From an uncultured Eubacteriales bacterium (GTDB lineage Bacteria > Bacillota > Clostridia > Oscillospirales > CAG-272), in contig CAKSER010000038.1 in assembly GCA_934447715.1 (NCBI GenBank), forward strand, positions 1 to 16,035: a stretch of 16,035 bases of DNA. Reading direction: 5' to 3'. Shown here one piece after another: positions 1-6,988 of the stretch. The position numbers and the translations under genes were made by a program. Each line of letters opens with the position of its first letter. The first letter of the stretch is position 1. Below the pieces are notes generated by a model. It was not told the origin of the DNA, searched no databases, and worked only from the letters and a program-made list of their open reading frames with translations.

Positions 1-120
1 GTGCCCCTTTAGGGGCTCTGCCTGTATTTGCCCCTTTTAGGGGCTGTGCAAGCCACCAGTTTACTGGTGGTCTTGACAATGTGCAGTCTTAATCAGAGAC
101 TGTTTACCTTAACAGGGTAA
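1..120. repeat. Cluster of five short palindromic hairpins
   Basis: Five inverted repeats lie end to end with almost no spacer. They are 3-16 (GCCCCT/AGGGGC), 30-44 (GCCCCT/AGGGGC, loop TTT), 53-70 (CCACCAGT/ACTGGTGG, 8 bp with a TT loop), 84-102 (CAGTCT/AGACTG) and 104-120 (TTACC/GGTAA). The first two are near-identical copies offset by 27 bp. No coding potential or T-run terminator is evident. Such arrays of small palindromes resemble REP-type intergenic repeats or the subterminal hairpins of IS200/IS605-type elements, but no transposase is in view. The cluster begins at or before the window edge, so its left limit is unknown. Confidence 0.6.
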
Positions 121-121
121 A

Positions 122-973
122 TCATCGATTTTTTTTGATGTAATCGTGAACCTCCCAGAACAGGCTCAGCGCACACAGGATGTCATGTGCTTCCCATTCT
201 GCGCTTCTTATAGTAAAATGTCCCTTCCACGGAAAATCATCCGGGGCATCAAAGCGGTAATTCTCGGTCAGATTGAGTATGCAACGGTATTTTCTTTTTG
301 TGGGAAAGGGAGTTTTGTTTTTATAATCGTTTAAGGCATTAAGCATGCCGTCATATATTATCGGATATGTTTCTTTCGGCGATGGCTCAAAGCCGTTTTT
401 CTTATCCTTTACGCTGATTGTTGAGACCTGCGGAGACAGCTCAAGCGTCTCCTTGTGTGATGCCGCACAGCCGATATTTGCAATATACGGCACGTCGCTA
501 AAACACATGACACTCTCTCCGATTTCGGCTGTATGAATGCCGTTTATATAAAACGATTCGATCGGAGGGGTGTGGATCGTGTGAGGGAAATATGCATCCT
601 TCTCCCCGTTTCTTGCGTGCTGGCCTACCGTGACGATTCCGAAGGGCTGATCGGCTGCCTGACCGCGGATTCTGCTCCAGAGCGCCGCTCTTTTTGGCAG
701 ATCGAAAACCCGTACGCAGGAGGGGAGCTTTTCAAGCTCTATATTGGATTCGGCACAGCCTGCAAAATGCATGTCATATAAAAGAATGTCGTCGATTCCG
801 AAATCGACTGCCGCATTGCATACCGCAAGTACATCGCTTGTAATGCATGCCCTGCCGTAGGATCTCCACAGCCTGTTTTCGGGATACAGCTCCTCATGCA
901 GACAGGCTTCTTTATTTGAATCGAAGATTCCGCTCGCGCCCTCCATGTCGGCAATCACAATCAGCTGCTTCAT
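122..973 (-). CDS. M55 family D-aminopeptidase (DppA-like)
   Basis: Predicted cytoplasmic zinc aminopeptidase of peptidase family M55, whose characterised member DppA of Bacillus releases N-terminal D-amino acids from small peptides. From the chosen ATG the protein has 283 residues and no signal peptide or membrane segment. The family signature opens it (IVIADMEGASG, metal ligands D9 and E11). It continues with DMH at H69, GQHAR at H119, a downstream histidine pair (H131, H134) and NGIHTAEIGES (E150), matching the order of ligands known in DppA. The ATG at 973 is preferred over the TTG at 1003 because GAGGTG (980-985 on the complement) sits 6 nt upstream of it. No peptide transporter genes adjoin it, unlike the dpp operon. 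A terminator lies just upstream and no clear promoter was found, so it may rely on read-through from the tRNA promoter or on a weak promoter. The substrate is unproven. Confidence 0.85.
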   Translation of the reverse strand: MKQLIVIADMEGASGIFDSNKEACLHEELYPENRLWRSYGRACITSDVLAVCNAAVDFGIDDILLYDMHFAGCAESNIELEKLPSCVRVFDLPKRAALWSRIRGQAADQPFGIVTVGQHARNGEKDAYFPHTIHTPPIESFYINGIHTAEIGESVMCFSDVPYIANIGCAASHKETLELSPQVSTISVKDKKNGFEPSPKETYPIIYDGMLNALNDYKNKTPFPTKRKYRCILNLTENYRFDAPDDFPWKGHFTIRSAEWEAHDILCALSLFWEVHDYIKKNR

Positions 974-1001
974 ATAAAACACCTCACATGCCCTTTTTTG
1001 C

Positions 1002-1038
1002 AAAAAAATTACCGGCGTAATTTTAAAACTACACCGGT
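1002..1038 (-). terminator. Rho-independent terminator after tRNA-Glu
   Basis: On the minus strand a stem formed by 1030-1038 and 1011-1019 (ACCGG/CCGGT, one mismatch, then GTA/TAC) is followed immediately by AATTTTTTTG. It lies 8 nt past the tRNA 3' end and before the M55 gene, so it should end the tRNA transcript. Confidence 0.75.
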
Positions 1039-1045
1039 ATTAATA

Positions 1046-1117
1046 TGACCCGTGGGGGAATCGAACCCCCGTTTCCGCCGTGAGAGGGCGGTGTCTTAGC
1101 CGCTTGACCAACAGGCC
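1046..1117 (-). tRNA. tRNA-Glu (anticodon CUC)
   Basis: The 72-nt sequence folds as a full cloverleaf. The 7-bp acceptor stem has two G-U pairs, the D stem is GTC/GAC, the anticodon stem is CCGCC/GGCGG with loop CTCTCAC, and the T arm is GGGGG/CCCCC with loop TTCGATT; the discriminator is A. The anticodon CTC lies at 1084-1082 and reads GAG (Glu). The sequence matches the typical bacterial tRNA-Glu pattern, which more often carries UUC. The 3' CCA is not encoded, which is common in Clostridia. It is a stand-alone tRNA gene with its own promoter and terminator. Confidence 0.95.
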
Positions 1118-1137
1118 ATGTCTTTTGGACGAGTGAT

Positions 1138-1166
1138 ATTATATCATGTGGGTTTTAAAAATGCAA
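1138..1166 (-). promoter_or_regulatory. Sigma-A promoter of tRNA-Glu
   Basis: Reading the minus strand, TTGCAT (1166-1161) and TATAAT (1143-1138) are separated by exactly 17 nt. Transcription would start about 14 nt upstream of the mature tRNA 5' end. Confidence 0.8.
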
Positions 1167-1241
1167 TAGCTTTTTCAAAATTAAATTTTGAATTTTTTGT
1201 GAACTGATTTTGGCGAAAATTGCCGAATATAAGAAAATGCC

Positions 1242-1270
1242 TTTACAAATATAAATTGTTATGGTACAAT
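1242..1270 (+). promoter_or_regulatory. Sigma-A promoter of the GT2/membrane protein unit
   Basis: TTTACA (1242-1247) and TACAAT (1265-1270) have a 17-nt spacer. The predicted start near 1277 leaves an unusually long leader of about 190 nt before the GT2 start codon. Confidence 0.75.
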
Positions 1271-1272
1271 TA

Positions 1273-1464
1273 GTGCGGTAATCAGCTTGACCGAAAACGA
1301 GGTGTGGGTTTTCACATTTTATACTTTACGGCATCGGCTGATTTAAAAACCGTACAGAATTTGAAAAAAATCAGCATTCGCTTTGACGGGCTTTAAAGGG
1401 TGTCTGACTTGATCGCTCTAAGAGGTTCGGCAATAAAGAATAGCTATAAGGATAGGGGAAAAGA
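1273..1464 (+). promoter_or_regulatory. Structured 5' leader with alternative pairings
   Basis: This gene-free stretch is the leader of the GT2 transcript. Segment 1273-1286 can pair with 1337-1355 as two consecutive 7-bp helices: GTGCGGT with ACCGTAC (one G-U pair) and AATCAGC with GCTGATT. The same GCTGATTT (1337-1344) can instead pair over 8 bp with AAATCAGC at 1368-1375, so the two folds exclude each other. A small inner hairpin (TGTG/CACA around 1303-1315) is also possible. The predicted transcription start lies at about 1277, so the outermost pairs may be missing from the RNA. No known riboswitch class was recognised and no terminator stem with a T-run is present, so any control would more likely act on translation. 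Confidence 0.4.
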
Positions 1465-2433
1465 ATGGATAAAATTGCTGTTTTGGTGCCGTGCTACAAT
1501 GAAGCAAAAACCGTGGAAAAGGTTGTCCGCGATTTTAAAAACGCTCTCCCGGAGGCTGTTGTGTATGTTTATGACAACAACTCGACAGACGGCACTGCGG
1601 AGATTGCAGAAAAGGCAGGTGCGGTAGTCCGCCACGAATATCAACAGGGAAAAGGCAACGTTATTCGCAGAATGTTCAGAGAAATCGATGCGAAATGCTA
1701 TATCATGGCTGACGGAGACGATACATATCCGGCGGATTTTGCACGTCAGATGGCTGCTCCGGTTCTTGAAAGAAATGCCGACATGGTCGTAGGAGACCGC
1801 CTGTCATCGACATATTTCCAGGAGAACAAGAGACCGTTTCACAACTTCGGAAACAGTATTGTAAGATTCTTTATCAATAAAGGCTTTAAATCCGACATCA
1901 AGGATATCATGACCGGATACAGAGCCTTCAGCTACAACTTTGTAAAGACCTTCCCGGTTCTTTCTAAGGGCTTTGAGATTGAAACCGAAATGAGCATACA
2001 TGCAATCGACAAGAATATGGCGGTTGAGAATGTTATAATTGAGTACCGCGACCGTCCGGACGGAAGCGTTTCAAAGCTGAACACCTTCTCCGACGGCTTC
2101 AAGGTTATAAGAACAATGCTCCGTCTTTACAAAAACTACCGTCCGCTCCGCTACTTCGGAATTATTGCACTTGTGCTGCTTCTTCTTGCGGTCGGCTTCT
2201 TTATTCCGGTTGCTATCGACTTCTTTAAGACCGGACTTGTGCTTAAGTTCCCGACGCTGATTGTCTGCGGCTTTACGGCTGTTGCGGCCCTTCAGTCGTT
2301 CTTTTCCGGACTTATTTTAAGCTGCCTGATCCAGAAGAACAGACAGGATTTCGAGATGAATCTGATTGCCGCTTCCGAAAGATACTCGGAGCTTATGGAA
2401 AAGGAAAAGGCGGAGGGAGCAGATGGAAAATAA
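1465..2433 (+). CDS. GT2 family glycosyltransferase, polyprenyl-phosphate sugar synthase type
   Basis: A 322-residue GT-A fold family 2 glycosyltransferase of the dolichol-/undecaprenyl-phosphate mannose or glucose synthase type. The N-terminal cytoplasmic domain (about 1-225) shows VPCYNEAKTV at 8-17, YDNNSTDGT at 36-44 and the metal/nucleotide-binding MADGDDTYP at 81-89. Two hydrophobic segments (about 231-253 and 263-290) anchor it, as in GtrB/DPM synthases, and a charged cytoplasmic tail follows. AGGGGA at 1454-1459 is 5 nt from the ATG. It is the first gene of a two-gene unit and overlaps the next coding region by 11 nt, which suggests translational coupling. The likely job is to load a sugar from a nucleotide donor onto a lipid carrier. 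The sugar and acceptor cannot be read from the sequence. Confidence 0.88.
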   Translation: MDKIAVLVPCYNEAKTVEKVVRDFKNALPEAVVYVYDNNSTDGTAEIAEKAGAVVRHEYQQGKGNVIRRMFREIDAKCYIMADGDDTYPADFARQMAAPVLERNADMVVGDRLSSTYFQENKRPFHNFGNSIVRFFINKGFKSDIKDIMTGYRAFSYNFVKTFPVLSKGFEIETEMSIHAIDKNMAVENVIIEYRDRPDGSVSKLNTFSDGFKVIRTMLRLYKNYRPLRYFGIIALVLLLLAVGFFIPVAIDFFKTGLVLKFPTLIVCGFTAVAALQSFFSGLILSCLIQKNRQDFEMNLIAASERYSELMEKEKAEGADGK

Positions 2434-4564
2434 TCAGCTTGCCGCCGAAGCCTCGGTAAACGAGCCCGGGGGACGGTTTAAAAAGCATTTCAATAAATTT
2501 TATTACAATATTATTCCGGTGATCGCTGCGCTGCTTTCGGGAAGCGCGCTGGTTCTGTATCTGAATCTGAACACATCAAGCACCTTTTCGATGGTGTTTT
2601 TGCTGCTGCTTTATCCCGTTTACAAAAAAAGCCTGCGCATAAAGAAGCCGAAGCTGAAGGTAACTTCATATATCCTCGGTCTGTTTTACTCGGGGGCTAT
2701 GACCCTTGTAAGACTGGAGGATGCTCTTGAAAAAGAATTTCCGGCTATATGGCTTTGCGTTGTCTTTGTCGGATTTTTCCTTATGTTTTCCGCAATTGTT
2801 TCCTGTGCATACAACAGGCTTCTTAAAACGGATTTCAGAATGAAGGACATGACAAGGAGAAATGTCACGGGAGGCAGGATCGCCTTGGTGTTTGTCGGTT
2901 CGATGGTTATTATGCTTTTAGGCTGGCTTCCGTACTTCCTTGACAGATTCCCGGGTGATGTCACATACGATTCCAACTGGCAGCTTCTTCAGGCAACAGG
3001 AGCGGTTTCTCTTTCAAACCATCATCCGATTGCCTGCACAATGATGATAAAGCTGTTTTACAATCTCGGCCTTGCGCTTTTCAACGGAAATCAGACGCTT
3101 GCGGTTGCAACCTACAGCGTTATTCAGGCAATACTTCTTTCCGCTTCGTTTGCATATCTGATCTCAACCCTGTACAGATTCAAGGTCAGGCTGCCTGTAA
3201 TCGCTGCGATTCTGGCATTTTACACACTTGTGCCGTATAACGCCATTTACAGCGTGACGATGTGGAAGGACATTTGGTTCGGCGGAATTGTCGTTGTCCT
3301 TTGCACAACAGTATACAGGCTTATCAGATTTTATGATGACGGGTCGGGCAGACAGCCGATATTCGAGCTTATAATGTTCTTCATTTTCGGTGTCGGAATG
3401 TGCCTTTTCAGGAGCAACGGTCTTTATGCATTCATTCTGTTTGTTCCGTTTGCGATCATCACGTTTTTCAAGAAGAATCCGGCAGTTCCGATTCTTGCAG
3501 TGTTGGTAATTCCGCTGGTTCTCATTATAAAGGGACCGATCTACAATTCGATGAATGTTGAACCGCCGGACACAATAGAGGCGCTGTCTATCCCGGCGCA
3601 GCATATTGCAAGGGCGATAAAGGACGGGGCAGAGCTTACCGATGAGCAGTACGAGCTTCTTTCGAATGTCGTCAATGTAAAGCGTATACCGAAGGTATAT
3701 AAGCCGCACATTTCGGACCCGGTAAAGAATCTTGTAAGAGCCACAAACAATCAGGAGTATATCGAAAAGCACAAATCCGAATTTTTAAAGCTTTGGATTG
3801 ATCTCGGAAAGGAAAATCCGAAATCATACCTGCTTGCGCAGATAGATCAGACCTACGGATATTGGTATCCCGATGTTCAGTACTGGGTTTGTGCGACAAG
3901 GATGAACACCGTCGGCTTTGAGTTTGAAAAGGACAGACAGGTCTCCGAAAAGGTCGACAAGGTTCTGACGAATATAACCGAAAGTTATAAGAAAATTCCT
4001 TACTACGGACTTGTCTGGAGCATCGGAATGGCAACATGGATATCGCTGTTTTCGTTCGGACTCTGCTTTGTCAAAAAGAAGCTGTCCTACTGCGCGGTAT
4101 ATATTCCGATTATCGGCATTCTCGCAACCCTGATGATCGCAACTCCGGTATATGCGGAATTCAGATATGCCTACAGTGTGTTTACGACCCTTCCGCTGCT
4201 TTTCGTTATCCCTCACATCGGAGGCAGCATGGCTCAAAAAAAGAGGGCGCATGGAGCAGACGAGCCGGAAGCCGCAGCAGAGGCGGCGGACGGTATTTTG
4301 GGGGCAGAGATGTCCGAAAGCGGCAAACCGGAAACGGCTGCGGCTGAAGAGGGCAAATCCGATATCGCCGATCCGGAAATCAAAGAGGATGCTGCGGAGC
4401 ATAAAGGTTTAGCAGAGCATACAGACAAAGCGGAGCCTACAGACTCAAAAGATCCTGCAGGCTCAACAGAACCTGCAGATTCGGCAGATTTAACCGATTC
4501 CCCGAAGGCTGCGGACACCGAGCAAAACGGTGAAGGTTCAAACGGCAACGAAAAAACCGAATAA
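2423..4564 (+). CDS. Polytopic membrane protein, DUF6020-like, probable GT-C type glycosyltransferase
   Basis: A 713-residue integral membrane protein with roughly a dozen hydrophobic segments between residues 28 and 600. The ATG at 2423 is chosen because GGAGGGA (2412-2418) precedes it. Conserved-looking polar motifs sit at membrane edges: FPGDVTYDS (176-184), NHHP (199-202), SVTMWKD (277-283) and RSNG (330-333). Acidic residues in the first large extracytoplasmic loop are typical of GT-C enzymes that use lipid-linked sugars. An extramembrane domain spans about 375-525. The pattern recalls DUF6020 proteins; this assignment is from memory of motifs. Coupling to the upstream polyprenyl-phosphate sugar synthase supports a role in envelope glycosylation. 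After the last membrane segment comes a 105-residue low-complexity tail (about 606-713) rich in Ala, Glu, Asp, Ser and Thr, probably disordered. Confidence 0.75.
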   Translation: MENNQLAAEASVNEPGGRFKKHFNKFYYNIIPVIAALLSGSALVLYLNLNTSSTFSMVFLLLLYPVYKKSLRIKKPKLKVTSYILGLFYSGAMTLVRLEDALEKEFPAIWLCVVFVGFFLMFSAIVSCAYNRLLKTDFRMKDMTRRNVTGGRIALVFVGSMVIMLLGWLPYFLDRFPGDVTYDSNWQLLQATGAVSLSNHHPIACTMMIKLFYNLGLALFNGNQTLAVATYSVIQAILLSASFAYLISTLYRFKVRLPVIAAILAFYTLVPYNAIYSVTMWKDIWFGGIVVVLCTTVYRLIRFYDDGSGRQPIFELIMFFIFGVGMCLFRSNGLYAFILFVPFAIITFFKKNPAVPILAVLVIPLVLIIKGPIYNSMNVEPPDTIEALSIPAQHIARAIKDGAELTDEQYELLSNVVNVKRIPKVYKPHISDPVKNLVRATNNQEYIEKHKSEFLKLWIDLGKENPKSYLLAQIDQTYGYWYPDVQYWVCATRMNTVGFEFEKDRQVSEKVDKVLTNITESYKKIPYYGLVWSIGMATWISLFSFGLCFVKKKLSYCAVYIPIIGILATLMIATPVYAEFRYAYSVFTTLPLLFVIPHIGGSMAQKKRAHGADEPEAAAEAADGILGAEMSESGKPETAAAEEGKSDIADPEIKEDAAEHKGLAEHTDKAEPTDSKDPAGSTEPADSADLTDSPKAADTEQNGEGSNGNEKTE

Positions 4565-4603
4565 AAAATCAAAAAAACGATAAAAAGCAATCTGCTTAAT
4601 TTT

Positions 4604-4645
4604 AACCCGTCACGCATTCAAAACCGTGACGGGTTATTCTTTTTA
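4604..4645 (+). terminator. Strong Rho-independent terminator
   Basis: An 11-bp perfect stem (4604-4614 with 4625-4635, AACCCGTCACG) with a 10-nt loop is followed by ATTCTTTTT. It closes the GT2/membrane-protein unit just before the glnN promoter. Confidence 0.92.
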
Positions 4646-4653
4646 TAAAGCTG

Positions 4654-4683
4654 TTGACATTTGCGCTCAAAAAGAGGTATAAT
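4654..4683 (+). promoter_or_regulatory. Sigma-A promoter of glnN
   Basis: TTGACA (4654-4659) and TATAAT (4678-4683), both consensus, are separated by 18 nt. The transcript would start near 4690, leaving a leader of about 85 nt. Confidence 0.85.
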
Positions 4684-4699
4684 ATTTTATTATAGGATG

Positions 4700-4763
4700 T
4701 TTTGCCATGCCGATTAAATCATGGCGGTATAGCAAAAGAATTACTATGCAAATTACTATGCAA
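4700..4763 (+). promoter_or_regulatory. glnN leader hairpin and 12-bp tandem repeat
   Basis: A 6-bp hairpin (GCCATG 4704-4709 with CATGGC 4720-4725, 10-nt loop), extendable by TTTT/AAAA, is followed by two exact tandem copies of AATTACTATGCA (4739-4750 and 4751-4762). These end 2 nt before the GGAGAG ribosome binding site (4765-4770). The glutamine riboswitch was not recognised here. The repeat could be a binding site for a regulator or a slippage-prone duplication. Confidence 0.45.
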
Positions 4764-4774
4764 CGGAGAGAAAA

Positions 4775-6862
4775 ATGAGTAAGACGACAGAAATATTCGG
4801 CTCGATGGTGTTTAATGACAACGTGATGAAGGAAAAGCTTCCGAAGGAAACCTACCGGATGATGCAGAATGCAATCGGCAAGGGCAAGCGACTCGATTCT
4901 GAGACAGCTAACGTTGTCGCAACCGCAATGAAGGATTGGGCAATTGAAAAGGGAGCAACACATTTTACTCATTGGTTCCAGCCGATGACCGGAATTACGG
5001 CGGAAAAGCACGACAGCTTTATTTCTCCGACAGACAACAGCAACGTCATTATGGAATTCTCCGGCAAGGAGCTTGTAAGAGGAGAGCCGGACGCCTCTTC
5101 CTTTCCGTCGGGCGGCCTGCGCGCCACCTTCGAGGCAAGAGGATATACCGCGTGGGATCCGACATCCTATGCCTTTGTAAAGGACAAGACCCTATATATA
5201 CCGACTGCCTTCTGCTCTTACGGAGGAGAGGCGCTCGACAAAAAAACGCCCTTACTGCGCTCTATGGAGGCTCTCCAGAAGCAGGTTTTAAGAATACTCA
5301 GGCTTTTCGGCAATACAGAGGTCGCCTCTGTTAAAACAACCGTAGGCCCGGAGCAGGAATATTTTCTTGTCGACAAGGAGCTTTTTGAAAAGAGACCGGA
5401 CCTTATCTACACCGGAAGAACTCTTTTCGGAGCAAAATCTCCCAAGGGACAGGAGCTTGACGATCACTATTTCGGAAACATCAAGCCGAAGGTCAAGAGC
5501 TTTATGGAGGAGCTTGATCACGAGCTCTGGAAGCTCGGTATTCTTGCAAAGACAGAGCACAATGAGGTTGCTCCGGCTCAGCATGAGCTTGCACCGATCT
5601 TTACAACCGCAAATATTGCCTGCGATCACAACCAGATTACAATGGAGCTGATGCAGAAAATCGCAAGAAACCACGGAATGGTCTGCCTGCTTCACGAAAA
5701 GCCGTTTGAGGGCGTAAACGGAAGCGGAAAGCACAACAACTGGTCGCTTTCGACCGATACCGGGGTGAATCTTCTCGAACCCGGCGAAACTCCGTTTGAA
5801 AATGCACAGTTTTTGCTGTTTTTGTCCGCGGTGATCTGCGCGGCAGACGAATATCAGGATCTTTTGAGAATATCTGTCGCATCAGCCGGAAATGACCACA
5901 GGCTCGGCTCAAACGAGGCACCTCCTGCGGTTGTGTCGGTATATCTCGGAGATGAGCTTTACAGCGTTCTTGAGGCGGTCGAGGCCGAGACCTCATATAA
6001 CAACAGAGAAAAGGAGCTGATGAGGATCGGCGTTCATGTCCTTCCGCGCTTTGCAAAGGATACCACCGACCGCAACAGAACCTCACCGTTTGCATTTACC
6101 GGAAACAAGTTTGAGTTCAGGATGCCCGGCTCGTCCGCGTCGATTTCATCTGCAAATGTTGTTTTGAACACGGCTGTTGCGGATGTTCTTCACCGCTTTG
6201 CCGACAGGCTCGAGGGCGCGGAGAATTTTGAAAACGAGCTTCATGAAATTGTAAGAAGCACGGTAAAGGAGCACAAGCGCATACTGTTCAACGGAAACAG
6301 CTATGACGACAAATGGATTGCGGATGCCGAAAAGAGAGGGCTCAAAAATCTTCCGACAACGCCGGACGCGCTTTCGCACTATCTCGATGAAAAGAATGTA
6401 AGACTCTTTACCGAGAACAAGGTGTTAAGCGAAACCGAAATGCAGTCCCGTCAGGAGATCATGCTTGAAAACTACTGCAAGGTAGTAAATATTGAGGCGC
6501 AGACAATGCTTCGCATGACCGATGCGGAAATTCTTCCGGCTGCGACAGGCTACAGAAAGTATCTTGCAGATGCGGCAATCAAGATCCGCGACTGCGGCTG
6601 TGACGCATCCTATGAGCTTGAAAAGCTTGAAAATCTGTCGGTTCTTACAAACAAAGTCCGCGGCAATTATATTAAGCTGGAAAAAGCCGTTTCGGATGCA
6701 AAGGAAATTTCCGACTCGCTTGAAAGGGCATATTTCTACAAGGATTCTGTCATTCCGGAAATGAACGAACTAAGAAGTTCGGTCGACAGTATGGAACTTG
6801 AGACAGCAAAGAAATTCTGGCCGTATCCTTCATACGGAGAACTGCTCTTCGGCATAAGATAA
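4775..6862 (+). CDS. glnN: Type III glutamine synthetase
   Basis: Makes glutamine from glutamate, ammonium and ATP in the cytoplasm, the main ammonium-assimilating step. At 695 residues it has the large size typical of GSIII (about 700), as opposed to about 440-470 for types I and II. GSIII signatures include FQPMTGITAEKHDSF (68-82), GPEQEYFLVD (191-200), TEHNEVAPAQHELAP (260-274), NGSGKHNNWSL (315-325) and GNDHRLGSNEAPP (372-384). These hold the metal-binding glutamates and the nucleotide/glutamate contacts of the GS fold. GGAGAG lies 4 nt before the ATG. It has its own consensus promoter and a structured leader. No nitrogen regulator is adjacent. A DUF3737 gene follows 126 nt downstream with no obvious terminator between, so the two may be cotranscribed. 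Confidence 0.97.
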   Translation: MSKTTEIFGSMVFNDNVMKEKLPKETYRMMQNAIGKGKRLDSETANVVATAMKDWAIEKGATHFTHWFQPMTGITAEKHDSFISPTDNSNVIMEFSGKELVRGEPDASSFPSGGLRATFEARGYTAWDPTSYAFVKDKTLYIPTAFCSYGGEALDKKTPLLRSMEALQKQVLRILRLFGNTEVASVKTTVGPEQEYFLVDKELFEKRPDLIYTGRTLFGAKSPKGQELDDHYFGNIKPKVKSFMEELDHELWKLGILAKTEHNEVAPAQHELAPIFTTANIACDHNQITMELMQKIARNHGMVCLLHEKPFEGVNGSGKHNNWSLSTDTGVNLLEPGETPFENAQFLLFLSAVICAADEYQDLLRISVASAGNDHRLGSNEAPPAVVSVYLGDELYSVLEAVEAETSYNNREKELMRIGVHVLPRFAKDTTDRNRTSPFAFTGNKFEFRMPGSSASISSANVVLNTAVADVLHRFADRLEGAENFENELHEIVRSTVKEHKRILFNGNSYDDKWIADAEKRGLKNLPTTPDALSHYLDEKNVRLFTENKVLSETEMQSRQEIMLENYCKVVNIEAQTMLRMTDAEILPAATGYRKYLADAAIKIRDCGCDASYELEKLENLSVLTNKVRGNYIKLEKAVSDAKEISDSLERAYFYKDSVIPEMNELRSSVDSMELETAKKFWPYPSYGELLFGIR

Positions 6863-6888
6863 GCAGAAGGGAAAGCAGGATAAACGGA

Positions 6889-6942
6889 ATAATCCGCAAG
6901 CGTCCGGCCGTGACTGTCTTTTGACCGGCGGCACCGGATTAT
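6889..6942 (+). other. Inverted repeat between glnN and the DUF3737 gene
   Basis: ATAATCCG (6889-6896) and CGGATTAT (6935-6942) form a perfect 8-bp outer stem around a GC-rich loop of 38 nt. A small CGGA/TCCG hairpin follows at about 6945-6957. There is no T-run after it, so it is not a standard terminator. It may moderate mRNA stability or read-through. Confidence 0.35.
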
Positions 6943-6988
6943 ATCGGAATATATCCGGAAATAATACAGCTGGAAAGATGTGTGATAA

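Noticed and set aside
1..120. CRISPR array
   Set aside because: The repeated palindromes differ from each other, are not separated by uniform spacers and only two share sequence.
974..1003. Longer M55 protein starting at the TTG at 1003
   Set aside because: The ATG at 973 has a well-placed GAGGTG and the family sequence begins right there; the extra ten residues look non-family.
1046..1117. tRNA-Glu as an integration site of a mobile element
   Set aside because: No integrase, no partial tRNA duplicate and no att-like repeat is visible in the window.
4234..4617. Minus-strand open frame of 127 codons with a signal-peptide-like start and Ser/Ala-rich body
   Set aside because: It is the mirror of the low-complexity tail of the plus-strand membrane protein plus the downstream terminator; no ribosome binding site or promoter supports it.
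4690..4774. Glutamine riboswitch in the glnN leader
   Set aside because: The leader is short and only a simple hairpin plus a tandem repeat is seen; the known glutamine-responsive RNA fold was not recognised.
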